A stretch of 64,000 nucleotides of DNA from Leptospira sp. (GCA_016742255.1 JACVCB010000003.1:1-64000); one strand, 5' to 3'; positions 28,681-38,524 are shown, counted from the first letter of the stretch. The notes: generated from the sequence alone by a model not told the origin. Numbers and translations: made by a program.

Positions 28681-29285
28681 GAGATTTTTTCTTTGATTTG
28701 GTAGATACATTGGAGTTGGTATTTCTCGACCCACTCCGTTATTCAGAAGAAGTAAAAGAAATTCCTTTTGCCTTAAGTCCTAGTTCTAGTTGGTTGTTTT
28801 CGATTTTGTCCGCATTGTCGTTGTCAGTGGGAATGAGTATTTTATCTGCACCTTATACAGTTTCTACCTTGTCGTTTCTATTTTTTGGATTTCTTGCGAA
28901 TTTAATATTGTTTCGATTTTTTCCATTTTTCTATTCACTGGTTGCTGATTATTATGTGCAAAAAAAAGGAAGAACACAAAAACTTTTGTTCCTTGTAATG
29001 TTTGCAAGGCACGCGACCGTACTCTTTTTGTTATTTGCTCCCGTTTGTATTATGATCCATGCTATTGGATTATCGGGTGTAGGTTCAGGATTTTTTTTAT
29101 TACTTACATTCATTGTGTTGTATGGTTTGGTTATCGCACGAGGACTCAAATCCATTTATGAACTGAAAAATCGCGATTCGATACGTTTTTCCTTTTATGC
29201 TTTGGGATTAACCATTTTGTTTCCATTTTTAATGAATTTGTACACAGCAACGAGTGTCCTGCAATCGGTATCAGGCGGTTTTTAA
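28677..29285 (+). CDS. Membrane protein, Yip1-like fold possible
   Basis: The 202 residues contain five or six membrane helices and a short amphipathic N-terminal segment ([20 protein letters not shown]). The arrangement resembles Yip1-domain proteins, but I see no diagnostic motif. It overlaps sppA by ATGA, and its stop abuts the surE TTG start (TAATTG), so three genes are coupled in a row. It may work with SppA at the membrane; this is inference. Confidence 0.7.
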   Translation: MRDFFFDLVDTLELVFLDPLRYSEEVKEIPFALSPSSSWLFSILSALSLSVGMSILSAPYTVSTLSFLFFGFLANLILFRFFPFFYSLVADYYVQKKGRTQKLLFLVMFARHATVLFLLFAPVCIMIHAIGLSGVGSGFFLLLTFIVLYGLVIARGLKSIYELKNRDSIRFSFYALGLTILFPFLMNLYTATSVLQSVSGGF

Positions 29286-30026
29286 TTGAATTTACTCATT
29301 ACAAATGACGACGGAATCTCTTCCGCCGGTATTAAGGCTTTGGAACGAGTCCTCGGCAAAGCTTACAAAACATACCTCATTGCTCCTCTCAAAGAACGAT
29401 CTGTGACTTCCATGGCACTGACTGTTTTCCAAGGGATGAGAGTCGAACGGATCAATGACAACCATTACATCGCTGATGGATTCCCTGTGGATTGTGTGAA
29501 CATTGGTTTGTATTCAGATATTTTTCCAAAAATTGACTTTGTCATCTCTGGGATCAACAGAGGTGTGAACATGGGTTATGATGTGCATTATTCAGGGACA
29601 GTTGGTGCGGCTAAACATGGTGCTTTACATGGTATCCCTTCTCTTGCAGTGAGTTCTGGTCGCATTGATCCAGAAGATGGGTATGAAAAGGAAGCCGAAC
29701 TCGTGTTAACTTTCTTAGAAAAATACAAATCCCAAATCCAGTCAGGTGAGATATGGAATTTGAATTTTCCTCCTGAAGTCCGTGGAACGGGAACCATCAG
29801 TGAACTTGTTTTTACAAGACTCGGTCGCAGGCGTTATTCCGAAAAGTATGAGAAAAAACAAATCATTGAAGGTGTCAGCGAATTTCAGTTAAACGGAAGT
29901 TTGCTCGGTCATGATGAGGAAACGGGAACAGACTTTGAAGCCTATTACCAAGGAAAAATCCCTGTGACACCGATCCAATTGGACCTAACAGAAAAAAATC
30001 GTCTGAAGGAATTACAAACCAAATAA
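29286..30026 (+). CDS. surE: 5'/3'-nucleotidase SurE
   Basis: SurE is a metal-dependent phosphatase acting on nucleoside monophosphates. The metal site is at the extreme N-terminus, LLITNDDGISSAGI, with the DD pair, and the family motif SGINRGVNMGYDVHYSGTVG follows near residue 85-105. The 246 residues are normal. It starts with TTG at 29286 directly after the previous stop. No ATG earlier is possible without losing the NDDG motif's usual position. Confidence 0.95.
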   Translation: MNLLITNDDGISSAGIKALERVLGKAYKTYLIAPLKERSVTSMALTVFQGMRVERINDNHYIADGFPVDCVNIGLYSDIFPKIDFVISGINRGVNMGYDVHYSGTVGAAKHGALHGIPSLAVSSGRIDPEDGYEKEAELVLTFLEKYKSQIQSGEIWNLNFPPEVRGTGTISELVFTRLGRRRYSEKYEKKQIIEGVSEFQLNGSLLGHDEETGTDFEAYYQGKIPVTPIQLDLTEKNRLKELQTK

Positions 30027-30031
30027 AACCT

Positions 30032-30703
30032 ATGCCAGTAGACAACGATTACCTTTCTTATATGAACAAAGGCAATTATGCCATGGCTTTAAACCTTCTC
30101 GACCAAGCATTATTGCAAAATCCAGAGGATCCTATCCTCTTATACAATTTTGCTTTGTGTTGTTTCCAAACGAAAAACTTTAAAAAAACAATCCAAGTTT
30201 TGGATCGAATCTTAAGTGAATACCCAGGTTTCATAGAACTGGACAATGTGTACCGACTAAAAGTATTTTCCCTTGTGGAACTCAAAGAATGGGAATCTGC
30301 GGAAGGGATCATCAAGGAACGATTACAAATTGCGGTAGATGATGCCAAACTCCTCTCGTTTTTGGCCCATGTATATGAATACACCCACCGTTTGGAAGAT
30401 GCGATCTCCATCCACAGACGGATATTAAAAGCTAATCCTGATTATAAAAATAGTTTGAATTCCCTTGGTTACTTACTCGCTTTAAAAAAGAAACTAACAT
30501 CAGAGGAAAGAGCCGAAGCCATTCGATCCTTAAAAAAAGCATTAGAACTGGATCCAAATAATCCGGCCTATTTGGATAGCTTTGGGTATTTTTTGCAAAC
30601 CAATGGGAAACCAGAAGAAGCTTGGAAGGCATATCGTAAGGCCTTACAAAAGAACCCAAACCACCCCGTCCTCCTCGAAAGACTCAAGAACCTGAAGAAA
30701 TAA
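30032..30703 (+). CDS. TPR-repeat protein
   Basis: The 223 residues are built from about five tetratricopeptide units: YMNKGNYAMALNLLDQAL, PILLYNFALCCFQTKNFKKT, LAHVYEYTHRLEDAISIHRR, LNSLGYLLA and the well-formed YLDSFGYFLQTNGKPEEAWK. There is no signal peptide, so it is probably a cytosolic scaffold. It begins five bases after surE and ends about 60 bases before the tRNA cluster. Confidence 0.85.
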   Translation: MPVDNDYLSYMNKGNYAMALNLLDQALLQNPEDPILLYNFALCCFQTKNFKKTIQVLDRILSEYPGFIELDNVYRLKVFSLVELKEWESAEGIIKERLQIAVDDAKLLSFLAHVYEYTHRLEDAISIHRRILKANPDYKNSLNSLGYLLALKKKLTSEERAEAIRSLKKALELDPNNPAYLDSFGYFLQTNGKPEEAWKAYRKALQKNPNHPVLLERLKNLKK

Positions 30704-30762
30704 ATCTCCCTTTTGTTGACACAGTCCTTCTTCCAAAAACACTGGTGTTTCAAGGACTTTCT

Positions 30763-30834
30763 CGGGATGTAGCGCAGTGGTAGCGCATCTGTTTTGGGTA
30801 CAGAGGGTCGCAGGTTCAAATCCTGTCATCCCGA
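30763..30834 (+). tRNA. tRNA-Pro (UGG)
   Basis: The acceptor stem CGGGATG/CATCCCG is perfect, with D-arm GCGC/GCGC, anticodon stem CTGT/ACAG around loop TTTGGGT (anticodon TGG), and T-arm GCAGG/CCTGT with loop TTCAAAT. The discriminator is A. CCA is not encoded. It is the first of three tRNAs in a row. Confidence 0.95.
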
Positions 30835-30851
30835 ATCAGTTGGTTCTATCT

Positions 30852-30925
30852 GACCCGGTAGCTCAGCTGGATAGAGCAACTGCCTTCTAAGCAGTTGGTC
30901 GGGGGTTCGAATCCCTCTCGGGTCG
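30852..30925 (+). tRNA. tRNA-Arg (UCU)
   Basis: The acceptor GACCCGG pairs with TCGGGTC (one G-T pair). The anticodon stem ACTGC/GCAGT encloses loop CTTCTAA with anticodon TCT. The T-arm GGGGG/CCCTC carries TTCGAAT. The discriminator is G. CCA is not encoded. Confidence 0.95.
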
Positions 30926-30942
30926 ATGATTGTTCTAGAAAC

Positions 30943-31015
30943 GGTGGATGTAGTTCAGCGGTAGAGCCCCGGTTTGTGGTACCGGTCGTCGCGGGTTCGA
31001 ATCCCGTCATCCACC
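30943..31015 (+). tRNA. tRNA-His (GUG)
   Basis: The acceptor GTGGATG pairs with CATCCAC, and the tRNA-His-specific G-1 (30943) faces C73 (31015). The anticodon stem CCGGT/ACCGG holds loop TTGTGGT with anticodon GTG. The T-arm is GCGGG/CCCGT with TTCGAAT. The 3' end of this gene (from 30998) is duplicated at 31378. Confidence 0.95.
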
Positions 31016-31296
31016 CACTTGTAAATTTCTCCTTCAACGAATAATACTTTCCTAACAATGGCATGGGCGCCTCGCGTTCGCCTGGCCCTCCATGGCCAGA
31101 GCTCCCGCACGCATACATCCGTGTATGCTGTTCGGCGCCCATGCCATTGTTAGGAAAGGCCTCGATTTTATTGGGAAATTGTGTACAAGTATAGAAGTTA
31201 CTTAAGAATCAAGTGAATTGGGATTCGAACGATTTTGCGATAGAGTTCGAGTAGCCAATTTGGCAAGACACCTTGTCTAATTGGAGTTAAACGAGA
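30998..31296 (+). repeat. Tandem unit 1: tRNA-His 3' end plus structured non-coding DNA
   Basis: The unit begins inside tRNA-His with 23 bases (CGAATCCCGTCATCCACCCA and CTT) that recur exactly at 31378. It then carries a perfect 24-bp outer stem (31048-31071 with 31134-31157), which encloses two smaller hairpins (31082-31099 and 31111-31128). After that come a conserved stretch around ATTGGGATTCGAACGATTTT (about 31218) and the tail CCTTGTCTAATTGGAGTTAA. Unit 2 repeats this order. No credible protein is encoded. Confidence 0.85.
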
Positions 31297-31859
31297 ACGA
31301 CCGAGCGCAAGGACGCGCGAGGGCTCGTAAAAGACGGCCTGGAACGAGTTCGACCTGGATGGGAGAACCGTGGAAGGCGAATCCCGTCATCCACCCACTT
31401 ATCAATTTCCCACTTCAACGATATAGTTTTTTCTCAAAAGAAAATAGGCGCCTTGCGTTCGCTTGGCCCTCCATGGCCAAAGCTCCCGCTCGCATCCATC
31501 CGTGGATGCTTTGCGGCGCCCATTTGCTTTTGAGAAAAAAGATTCGAACTTCATTTGGGAAATTGTGTACAAGTATCGATTTTACTAAGACTAAAGTTGA
31601 TTGGGATTCGAACGATTTTGCGATAGAGTTCGAAAAGCCAATTTGGTTAGCACCTTGTCTAATTGGAGTTAAACGAGACTTCATCCGGATATACTTCAGC
31701 TGATTTTTCTCAATTTTGGAAATTTTTTGCAAAAATAGATTCGCCTTGAATTCAGTCCACTTTCAATAATGGGGAGTTCATCAAGGATTCCATGAAAACC
31801 TTCTTATTAAGTTTACGATGAACTATTGAAAATCAGAAGGAGATTGTAGGAGGTGTTAA
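31016..31859. other. Gene-free stretch after the tRNA cluster
   Basis: Apart from the two tandem units I see no gene here. From 31679 to 31847 the DNA is plain and AT-rich. A strong Shine-Dalgarno AGGAGGTG at 31848-31855 belongs to the lipoprotein gene that starts at 31860. Reading frames through this stretch are products of the palindromic repeats. Confidence 0.7.
31378..31678 (+). repeat. Tandem unit 2: diverged copy of unit 1
   Basis: The same order as unit 1 starts with a copy of the tRNA-His 3' end but without the rest of the tRNA. The outer stem (31427-31452 with 31515-31540, 24 of 26 positions paired) has a different sequence from unit 1 apart from the GGCGCC core. The inner hairpins keep pairing by paired changes: CTGGCC/GGCCAG becomes TTGGCC/GGCCAA, and GCATACA/TGTATGC becomes GCATCCA/TGGATGC. 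An 81-base spacer (31297-31377) separates the units. Confidence 0.85.
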
Positions 31860-33020
31860 ATGATAAAGGTTCAAATTCTTTGGCATCGATTGATACTCTA
31901 CTTTTTCTTTGCTTTTCAAACTCTAAATTTTTTCACTCATTGCAAAGGAGAAAATTTTTCCAATGCTTGTGATCCGCAGAGCAAAGCATTTTATCAGACT
32001 ATTTTTTTAAAGTTTGCATTGAATGATAAAAGTGTAACTTGTGGAATCGGTCCCGTAGCAGGAAAAGAAATTACATCATACTCAATTCCTTCGTTAGGAA
32101 TAACTGGAATTATCTCAGATACGAATATCAGTCTCGTGTCAGATACACTCTCATCTTTTACTCCGTTAGTTGCTAAGTTTACAACCACAGGGGAAAGTGT
32201 TTCAATAGGTAATGTAACACAGACGAGTGAGGTAACCTCAAATTCGTATTCATCAAATCTTGTATATACCGTAACTGCGACTGATGGCACGAGTAAGGAT
32301 TATACCGTTACTCTTACTGCTCCAAGAACTTATGGAGGTTTATCTTTAGTGCTTTGGTTTAAGGCAGACAGTCTTATTTTATCTGATGGTGCAAATGTTC
32401 AAACCTGGAATGATTTTAGCGGAAGAGGAAATCATCTTACACAAGTCACTTACCCATCAAGACAACCAATTTATAGATTGAATCAGGTCAATGGTCTTCC
32501 TGCTCTCAATTTTGAACAAGCATCATTAACTTCAATGAGTTATAGTGGTGGAACTGGATTTTCATCCATTAATAGTGGATCTTTTTTCTTGGTATTTAAG
32601 ATGCCACAAACTCATCCTGCCACAAATTTGCTTTTAGTCGGTCCTGCAAATGGAAGAGAGATTAATATAGGCGCTTCACCTGGAAATGAGTTGTTTCTTT
32701 GGCGAAATGGGTCTGGACTTACTCCTCCATCCGTAAATTCAATTCCTGTCACTGCATTCATAGCTATTGCAAGTGTTCAAAACACTACTGTTAGTTGGCA
32801 AGAGTATTGGAATGGTGATTTAAAAGGGAATGCAACCTCAAATATAGAAAGTTATGTGACAGGCACAGTTGGGTCCCTTTCCAATGGAAACATGGATGGT
32901 GATATAGCAGAATTTTTCTATTTTGATTCTGCACTATCTCAAAATGAAATAGATAAAGTATTTTGTTATTTGAGGGCTAAATACAAATTGATTGCTACAA
33001 CTAGAAGCTGTGGAATATAA
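31860..33020 (+). CDS. Predicted lipoprotein with Ig-like and LamG/concanavalin-like domains
   Basis: The 386 residues begin with a hydrophobic signal (to about residue 27) and a Cys in FFTHCKG that could be lipidated, although the lipobox is poor. A beta-sandwich domain follows (about 45-155), ending YTVTATDGTSKDYTVTLTA, the repeat type found in Leptospira surface lipoproteins. The C-terminal part (about 160-380) looks like a LamG/concanavalin A fold, with LSLVLWFKAD, VQTWNDFSGRGNHLTQ and GDIAEFFYFDSALSQNEIDK. It is probably an outer-surface carbohydrate- or ligand-binding protein. The Shine-Dalgarno AGGAGGTG is strong. It stands alone, next to the repeat region. Confidence 0.75.
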   Translation: MIKVQILWHRLILYFFFAFQTLNFFTHCKGENFSNACDPQSKAFYQTIFLKFALNDKSVTCGIGPVAGKEITSYSIPSLGITGIISDTNISLVSDTLSSFTPLVAKFTTTGESVSIGNVTQTSEVTSNSYSSNLVYTVTATDGTSKDYTVTLTAPRTYGGLSLVLWFKADSLILSDGANVQTWNDFSGRGNHLTQVTYPSRQPIYRLNQVNGLPALNFEQASLTSMSYSGGTGFSSINSGSFFLVFKMPQTHPATNLLLVGPANGREINIGASPGNELFLWRNGSGLTPPSVNSIPVTAFIAIASVQNTTVSWQEYWNGDLKGNATSNIESYVTGTVGSLSNGNMDGDIAEFFYFDSALSQNEIDKVFCYLRAKYKLIATTRSCGI

Positions 33021-33403
33021 ATATTTATCAAATCTAACTTAGGATCAGTATTTTAAGTCCCAAAAGGGCTTACGATCATCATATCCTCCTGGTCTCATAT
33101 TTAGAAAACAAGCAAACAATGAAGTTACAGAAACCTAAGGATTGGGATGGAAGAAACATTGAATGACGGTTCCAGAAATCCATTTTAAGGTTATCCTTAC
33201 CATTTCGATTCAGTTTTTCTTTCAAACGCTGTTGGATGCAAATGACATAATTTTTTAAAATTAGTACTTACACCGAATTTTGAAACGTAGGGAGAAGGAA
33301 AGGCATTAAATTGATTTCATAATTTTCGCATTCTATATTATTTTATTTTCTAATTCTTTACAGGTAATAAACTGCATACTACTGAAAGAGGGAAATTACT
33401 CGT
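33021..33403. other. Intergenic region before the MCP gene
   Basis: No reading frame or RNA gene is convincing here. A small imperfect hairpin follows the lipoprotein gene (AAGTCCC/GGGCTT near 33056-33072), possibly a weak terminator. The only clear signal is the promoter-like pair listed at 33311-33339. Confidence 0.5.
33311..33339 (+). promoter_or_regulatory. Sigma70-like promoter for the MCP gene
   Basis: TTGATT and TATATT are separated by 17 bases (four and five of six consensus positions). It lies 65 bases before the ATG of the MCP at 33404, leaving room for a short leader with a GAGGGA ribosome-binding site. Confidence 0.5.
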
Positions 33404-35452
33404 ATGCATTCTTTTTTTTCCAATATATCGATTCGACTCAGACTGATCCTTTTGCCTCTTCCTGTCCTATTGTTTTTATTGATTGTGCTCGTTTTGTACA
33501 TTCAATCGCAAAACAAGGAAATTGATTTCTCTGTGAAAGAACAGAAAGGTATCGAGATCATCAAACCTGTTTATTTTGCATTTAAAGTTGCATTACCGAA
33601 ATTCAAAATTGGGAATGAGAAAGTAGATGATTTAAAACCTATGATTGAAGATGGGAAAGCAGCCATTCTCAAATCAGGAATCCTTTCTGAAGATTCGAAA
33701 CAAATTCAAAAATGGAATACGTATTTAACTCACGAACGATTCAACCAAGAGACAACTCGCAATTTTTTGGAAGATACACAAGACTTAGCAGTTAAGATTG
33801 GAGACCATTCGAATTTGATATTGGATCCAAAACTGGAATCCTATTACCAAATGGATATCATTCTGTTCCAAATTCCTATGTTATGGAAACATGTTGGGCA
33901 ACTCAAAGAATTAATTCGGGATGAGTATCTTGGAGAAAATCGAAAACGGAAAACTTTTTCGAATATCAGTTATACAAAATCAATCATATCGATCAATGCG
34001 ATTGAGAACATTTGTACCAATATAACAAGTTCTTATAAAAAAACAATGGAGAATGCTCCAACCTATCAAGAGAAGATTCAAAAGAACATAGACCAAACAA
34101 ACCAGGCTTGTAATGCCTATGTTGATGAACTGAAAAAAATATTGATAACTGAGGTGAACAAACCGGATTCATCCGATGAATTATTCAACATCATACATAA
34201 GGGAACATTTTTAGGTTCGGAAATTCAAAATTTTTCCATTTTGATTTTTGAAAACCTGATAAAGGATCGTTTGTCAGAACAAAAATTCCACAGGTTGATC
34301 AATATCCTCATTCTTGTTGTGGCACTATGTGTTTCTATACTTTTGATTTTTCTCATCTTTAAAAGTATCAACCTTCCATTAAAAACTGTTTTAATGAAAG
34401 TCGAGGAATTATCGAGTGGTGATGCCGATCTCACAAAAAAACTACCTTCGTTTGGTGAAAATGAAATTGGAGAAATTTCAGGTTCCATCAATCGTTTTGT
34501 AAACCAATTACATGATATCATTGTGCAACTGAAACATTCAGTGAACCAAGTTGAAAAAAGTTCTGACCAATTAAAACATGATGCTCTATCGGTATCAGAT
34601 AATGCATCAGGACTTGCTTCCACTTCAGAAGAGGCTGCCGCTTCCTTAGAAGAATTATCTTCTTCCTTTGAAGTTATGTTTGGTTCCATTTCAGACGAAA
34701 CCAAAAACATTGCTAAAATTGCAGAAGAAATTCGAAATATTGAATATTCCATCGTGAATATTGAAAAGGAACTCAACCAGTTATCGATTGAAGCTGTTGC
34801 ATCAACTCAATTAGCGGATAATGGAAATTTATCGATCCGAAGTACGGATAATTCAATGGAAGAGATCCGATTGGTAACAAAAGAAATTTCTGGGATCGTG
34901 GATTTGATCACGGATATCTCTGAACAAACAAATTTACTGGCACTCAATGCCAGTATCGAAGCGGCCCGAGCAGGTGATGCGGGAAGGGGGTTTGCTGTAG
35001 TAGCGGAAGAAATTTCAAAACTTGCTGATAAAACCAGAACTTCTGTAAAAAATATTATGACATTAATTGCAAAGAGTGATTCAGCAGTCAACATTGGAGT
35101 GAATCATGTGAATGATACAGTAAAAGTTCTGAATGAAATTGTTGGCCAATCCAATCGGATTCAGACAGGTGTTGAAAAGCTAAAAGGCGAAATTTCATCA
35201 CAATCCAATAGTTTAACCAATGTATCTGACGAACTCAAAGAACTTCAGTCATTGGCAGAATCAATCGAAACATCTTGCCAAGAACAAAAACGAACTTCGG
35301 AAGATATGGTTATTAGTGTGAATTCGCTTTCAGGTAGTGCCCAGGAACTTGCTCAAAGTTCCGAAGATCTAAACCGCGTAAGTGTCACGATTAGTAGTGT
35401 GGCAAAAACAATTTCTACGATTGCCAATTCGTTCGAAACGAGTGTTGATTAA
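33404..35452 (+). CDS. Methyl-accepting chemotaxis protein
   Basis: The 682 residues have a membrane helix at about 10-30, a long periplasmic helical sensor (about 35-290), a second membrane helix (about 298-320) and HAMP ([20 protein letters not shown]). The signalling domain that follows has an intact tip [20 protein letters not shown], then [20 protein letters not shown]. The HAMP sequence [10 protein letters not shown] is common among spirochaete MCPs. It is a lone gene with its own promoter-like sequence. The ligand is unknown. Confidence 0.94.
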   Translation: MHSFFSNISIRLRLILLPLPVLLFLLIVLVLYIQSQNKEIDFSVKEQKGIEIIKPVYFAFKVALPKFKIGNEKVDDLKPMIEDGKAAILKSGILSEDSKQIQKWNTYLTHERFNQETTRNFLEDTQDLAVKIGDHSNLILDPKLESYYQMDIILFQIPMLWKHVGQLKELIRDEYLGENRKRKTFSNISYTKSIISINAIENICTNITSSYKKTMENAPTYQEKIQKNIDQTNQACNAYVDELKKILITEVNKPDSSDELFNIIHKGTFLGSEIQNFSILIFENLIKDRLSEQKFHRLINILILVVALCVSILLIFLIFKSINLPLKTVLMKVEELSSGDADLTKKLPSFGENEIGEISGSINRFVNQLHDIIVQLKHSVNQVEKSSDQLKHDALSVSDNASGLASTSEEAAASLEELSSSFEVMFGSISDETKNIAKIAEEIRNIEYSIVNIEKELNQLSIEAVASTQLADNGNLSIRSTDNSMEEIRLVTKEISGIVDLITDISEQTNLLALNASIEAARAGDAGRGFAVVAEEISKLADKTRTSVKNIMTLIAKSDSAVNIGVNHVNDTVKVLNEIVGQSNRIQTGVEKLKGEISSQSNSLTNVSDELKELQSLAESIETSCQEQKRTSEDMVISVNSLSGSAQELAQSSEDLNRVSVTISSVAKTISTIANSFETSVD

Positions 35453-35640
35453 TAAATAAGAATTTATATTTTGTGATGTGATGGTTACGAACTTTTCTAC
35501 ATTACTTAGGAGGATTGAGCAGGCATCACGATCATTCGTACATGATATATTCAATAGGTTAGTTGGGAGAGAAATTATTTGTTTTTAAGATTTTATTTCC
35601 TTCTTGCCGTTTCCGAAATTAATTTCAGTAATGAATCTAT

Positions 35641-36285
35641 ATGCCCACGAATACCACTACAAAAAAAGACTATAGGATAATTGGTTTTTTATTATTTCTT
35701 AGTTTGGTTCCGAGCATCGCGGGACTAGTTCGAATTTTCCAACTAACAACTGGCTCTGGTTATACGGTAGAAAACCAACGATTTTTTAATGACCCAATTC
35801 CAGTAATCCTACATATCATAGCTGTTTTATTGTATAGTATTTTAGGGTCATTCCAATTTGCCCCTGGATTTCGAAGCCGTCACCTTCGTTGGCACCGAAT
35901 TTCTGGTAGGATCCTCGTAGGTTTAGGACTTCTCACTGCGGGTAGTGGATTATGGTTAACCTGGGTATACCCAAGAGTACCAACTGATGGAGATTGGTTA
36001 TTTGGAATTCGAATGGTGATCGGAGTTTGGATGTTGGTCTGCATTATCCTCGGGTTTTCATTTGCTATGGCGAAACAATTCCGAACCCACAGCCATTGGA
36101 TGATCCGAGGTTATGCGATTGGTTTAGGAGCTGGCACACAAGTATTTACACACCTACCATGGTTTGTCTTTGTGGGAGGTGAACCATCAGGGATTCCAAG
36201 GGATTTAATGATGGCAGCAGGTTGGCTTATCAATTTTTTATTTGCAGAATGGATCATTTGGAAGGAGAAATCCTTCCGAAATTAA
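35641..36285 (+). CDS. DUF2306-type membrane protein
   Basis: The 214 residues contain six or so membrane helices. HLRWHRISGRILVGLGLLTA and FRTHSHWMIRGYAIGLGAG, with conserved His and Arg residues facing each other across helices, fit the DUF2306 family. The pattern recalls heme-binding membrane proteins, but no function is established. It is transcribed alone, about 190 bases after the MCP. Confidence 0.8.
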   Translation: MPTNTTTKKDYRIIGFLLFLSLVPSIAGLVRIFQLTTGSGYTVENQRFFNDPIPVILHIIAVLLYSILGSFQFAPGFRSRHLRWHRISGRILVGLGLLTAGSGLWLTWVYPRVPTDGDWLFGIRMVIGVWMLVCIILGFSFAMAKQFRTHSHWMIRGYAIGLGAGTQVFTHLPWFVFVGGEPSGIPRDLMMAAGWLINFLFAEWIIWKEKSFRN

Positions 36286-36367
36286 TTTACAAGTTGCCAA
36301 ATTTTCTCGCTGGAAACATCGTAAGTCACTTTCGACTAACAAAGTGACACAGTGGTGAGAAGTTAGA

Positions 36368-38524
36368 ATGTTTCCAAATTTCAAACAACTTCTATCTACC
36401 TTATTGTGTTTTGGCTTAATCTCTTATTTAAGTCCTCTTTTTGCTTCCGATCATATTGATTTATATTTAAAATGGTACCACCAATTCCAATTTGCAGGGT
36501 ATTATACTGCACTTGAAAAAGGATACTATAGAGAACTTGGTTTGGATGTTTCCATTCACGAAAGTAAAAATGGAATCGAAGGGTTACACCAACTCATTTC
36601 CGAAAAAGAAGCACGTTATGGAGTTGGAACAAATGAAGTTCTCTTACAGTGGCATGCTGGTACACCCATCGTTGTCATTGCTGTCATTTTCCAACATTCT
36701 CCTACCGTTTTAATCACAAAAAAGACTCATCTTGACCAAACTGTACATGATTTGGTTGGGAAAAAGATCATGTTATCTCCACATGTTTATGAAATCCTCG
36801 CTTTGTTAAAAAAGGAAAAATTAGACCCTAGTCAATTCGAACAATTACCACATAGTTTTCGATTTTTGGATTTAGTAGAAGGTAAGGTAGATGCCTTGGA
36901 TGGTTATTCTACTACTCAAACCTATGAACTTGAAAAGTTGGGATTCCCATTGATGGTGTTTTCGCCAAGAACATCAGGTATTGATTTTTATGGAGACAAT
37001 TTATTCACGAGCAAACTCGAAATAGAAAATAATCCAAGCAGAGTCAAAAAATTCCGTGAAGCAAGTCTTCGTGGATGGGACTATGCTATGAAACATAAGT
37101 CAGAGATTGTAAATCTAATTTCAGAAAAATATGCGAGTTCCATTCCCAAAGAACAATTATTATTTGAAGCAGAACAGATGGAACCATTGATCCAACCTTC
37201 TCTAGTAGAGATGGGATATATGTATGAAGGACGATGGAAACATATTAATGAGGTGTACGCAGATTTTGGCATGTTACCAAAAAATTTAGATCTGAGCGGA
37301 TTCCTCTATAACGCCAATCCAAAACCTAATTATGAGACGATTTTTTCTATTTTGATTTTACTATTATGTATTGTGTTAGTTGCTTGGATGGTCCAAAGGT
37401 ATCGATGGAACAAACGGTATTCAGAAACCTTAAAAAGTGAAGTTTTACTTAGAACAGAAGAATTAAAGATCTCCAATGATGCTTTGAATTCTACTAATAT
37501 TGTTTTAGAATCAAAATTAAAAGAACTGACAGAGGCACAAGAAAAGTTATTAACTAGAGAAAAATTAGCGACCATAGGTAATTTAACAGCAGGGATGGCA
37601 CATGAATTGAATACACCTTTGGGTGCGATTGTTTCCTCTCATGGTTCTATCAGTGATTTTTTTCAGAATCAATTTCAAACTATCTTAAATTCCCTTTTTA
37701 CATTTTCGAATGAAGATAGAGAACGATTTTATTTTTTGATAAGAGATTACCAAAACATTCAAAATGTTTTTTATACAGGTAAAAAAGAGAGGGAATTTAA
37801 AAAAGAGTTAGAAATGGAGTATACCGAATTATTCCAAACATATTTAAAAGATGATCGAGAAGAATACTTAAACTTAATCTTTGAATCTTCCGCATTCTTG
37901 TTGGGGGATCATCTCAACTATATTTTAGAAAGTGATCGCAAAAAAGAAATTTTAACAATGGGTTCCAAGGTAACAAACGTCTTTCGTTCTTGTTCTATCA
38001 TTTCCATAGCATCTGAAAAATCATCTCATGTTGTGAAATCTTTAAAAAATTACTTAATTGCTGATGATCATACCCATTCAGATCAAAGTAAAATTGATAT
38101 CATTAACGAAATCGAAACGATCCTCACTTTGTATTATTATAATATCAACCATAGAGTAAAAGTTCAAAAACATTTTTTATCGCATCGGAAATGCAAAGGC
38201 AATCGAGATAATTTAAATTTAATTTGGGTTAATTTATTGAACAATGCTCTATATGCTATTTCATATGAAGGAATCATTGAAATCTATATAGAAGATGATG
38301 GTCCTTGGATCAAAGTCAGTTTTATAGATTATGGGAGTGGGATTCCAAAAAATATCCAAGATCGAATTTTTGAACCTTTTTTTACAACAAAATCAAAGGG
38401 TGAAGGAGTTGGATTAGGATTGGACATTTGTCGAAAAGTGATTAACAAAATGAACGGTAAAATTGAATTCGAAAGTGAAGTTGGGAAAACCAAGTTCACC
38501 GTTTATTTGTTAGCTGATGAATAA
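36368..38524 (+). CDS. Sensor histidine kinase with NMT1/THI5-like periplasmic binding domain
   Basis: A signal peptide (MFPNFKQLLSTLLCFGLISY, cleavage near SLFAS) leads to a substrate-binding domain of the NMT1/THI5 type (about 28-310: LYLKWYHQFQFAGYYTALEK, GTNEVLLQWHAG). One membrane helix (about 320-340) is followed by a coiled coil and a kinase core with the H-box LTAGMAHELNTPLG (His near residue 413). About 150 extra residues separate this from the HATPase (N-box LLNNALYAI, G-boxes DYGSGIPK and GVGLGLDICRKVI). NMT1 domains usually bind pyrimidine precursors or small organics in ABC systems, so this kinase may sense such a compound. No response regulator is adjacent. Confidence 0.9.
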   Translation: MFPNFKQLLSTLLCFGLISYLSPLFASDHIDLYLKWYHQFQFAGYYTALEKGYYRELGLDVSIHESKNGIEGLHQLISEKEARYGVGTNEVLLQWHAGTPIVVIAVIFQHSPTVLITKKTHLDQTVHDLVGKKIMLSPHVYEILALLKKEKLDPSQFEQLPHSFRFLDLVEGKVDALDGYSTTQTYELEKLGFPLMVFSPRTSGIDFYGDNLFTSKLEIENNPSRVKKFREASLRGWDYAMKHKSEIVNLISEKYASSIPKEQLLFEAEQMEPLIQPSLVEMGYMYEGRWKHINEVYADFGMLPKNLDLSGFLYNANPKPNYETIFSILILLLCIVLVAWMVQRYRWNKRYSETLKSEVLLRTEELKISNDALNSTNIVLESKLKELTEAQEKLLTREKLATIGNLTAGMAHELNTPLGAIVSSHGSISDFFQNQFQTILNSLFTFSNEDRERFYFLIRDYQNIQNVFYTGKKEREFKKELEMEYTELFQTYLKDDREEYLNLIFESSAFLLGDHLNYILESDRKKEILTMGSKVTNVFRSCSIISIASEKSSHVVKSLKNYLIADDHTHSDQSKIDIINEIETILTLYYYNINHRVKVQKHFLSHRKCKGNRDNLNLIWVNLLNNALYAISYEGIIEIYIEDDGPWIKVSFIDYGSGIPKNIQDRIFEPFFTTKSKGEGVGLGLDICRKVINKMNGKIEFESEVGKTKFTVYLLADE

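Noticed and set aside
30846..31142. 98-residue minus-strand frame over the tRNAs
   Set aside because: It is the familiar false frame antisense to tRNA genes (GFEPATTG-like text).
31048..31157. Possible integron attC site (CCTAAC ... GTTAGG ends)
   Set aside because: Copy 1 resembles the attC ends, but the stem is perfectly paired and copy 2 lacks the GTTRRRY/RYYYAAC boxes; the nearby integrase lacks the IntI-specific insert.
31281..31732. Frames of 105-140 residues in the tandem repeat
   Set aside because: They read through palindromic non-coding DNA; each covers only one unit and has no counterpart in the other.
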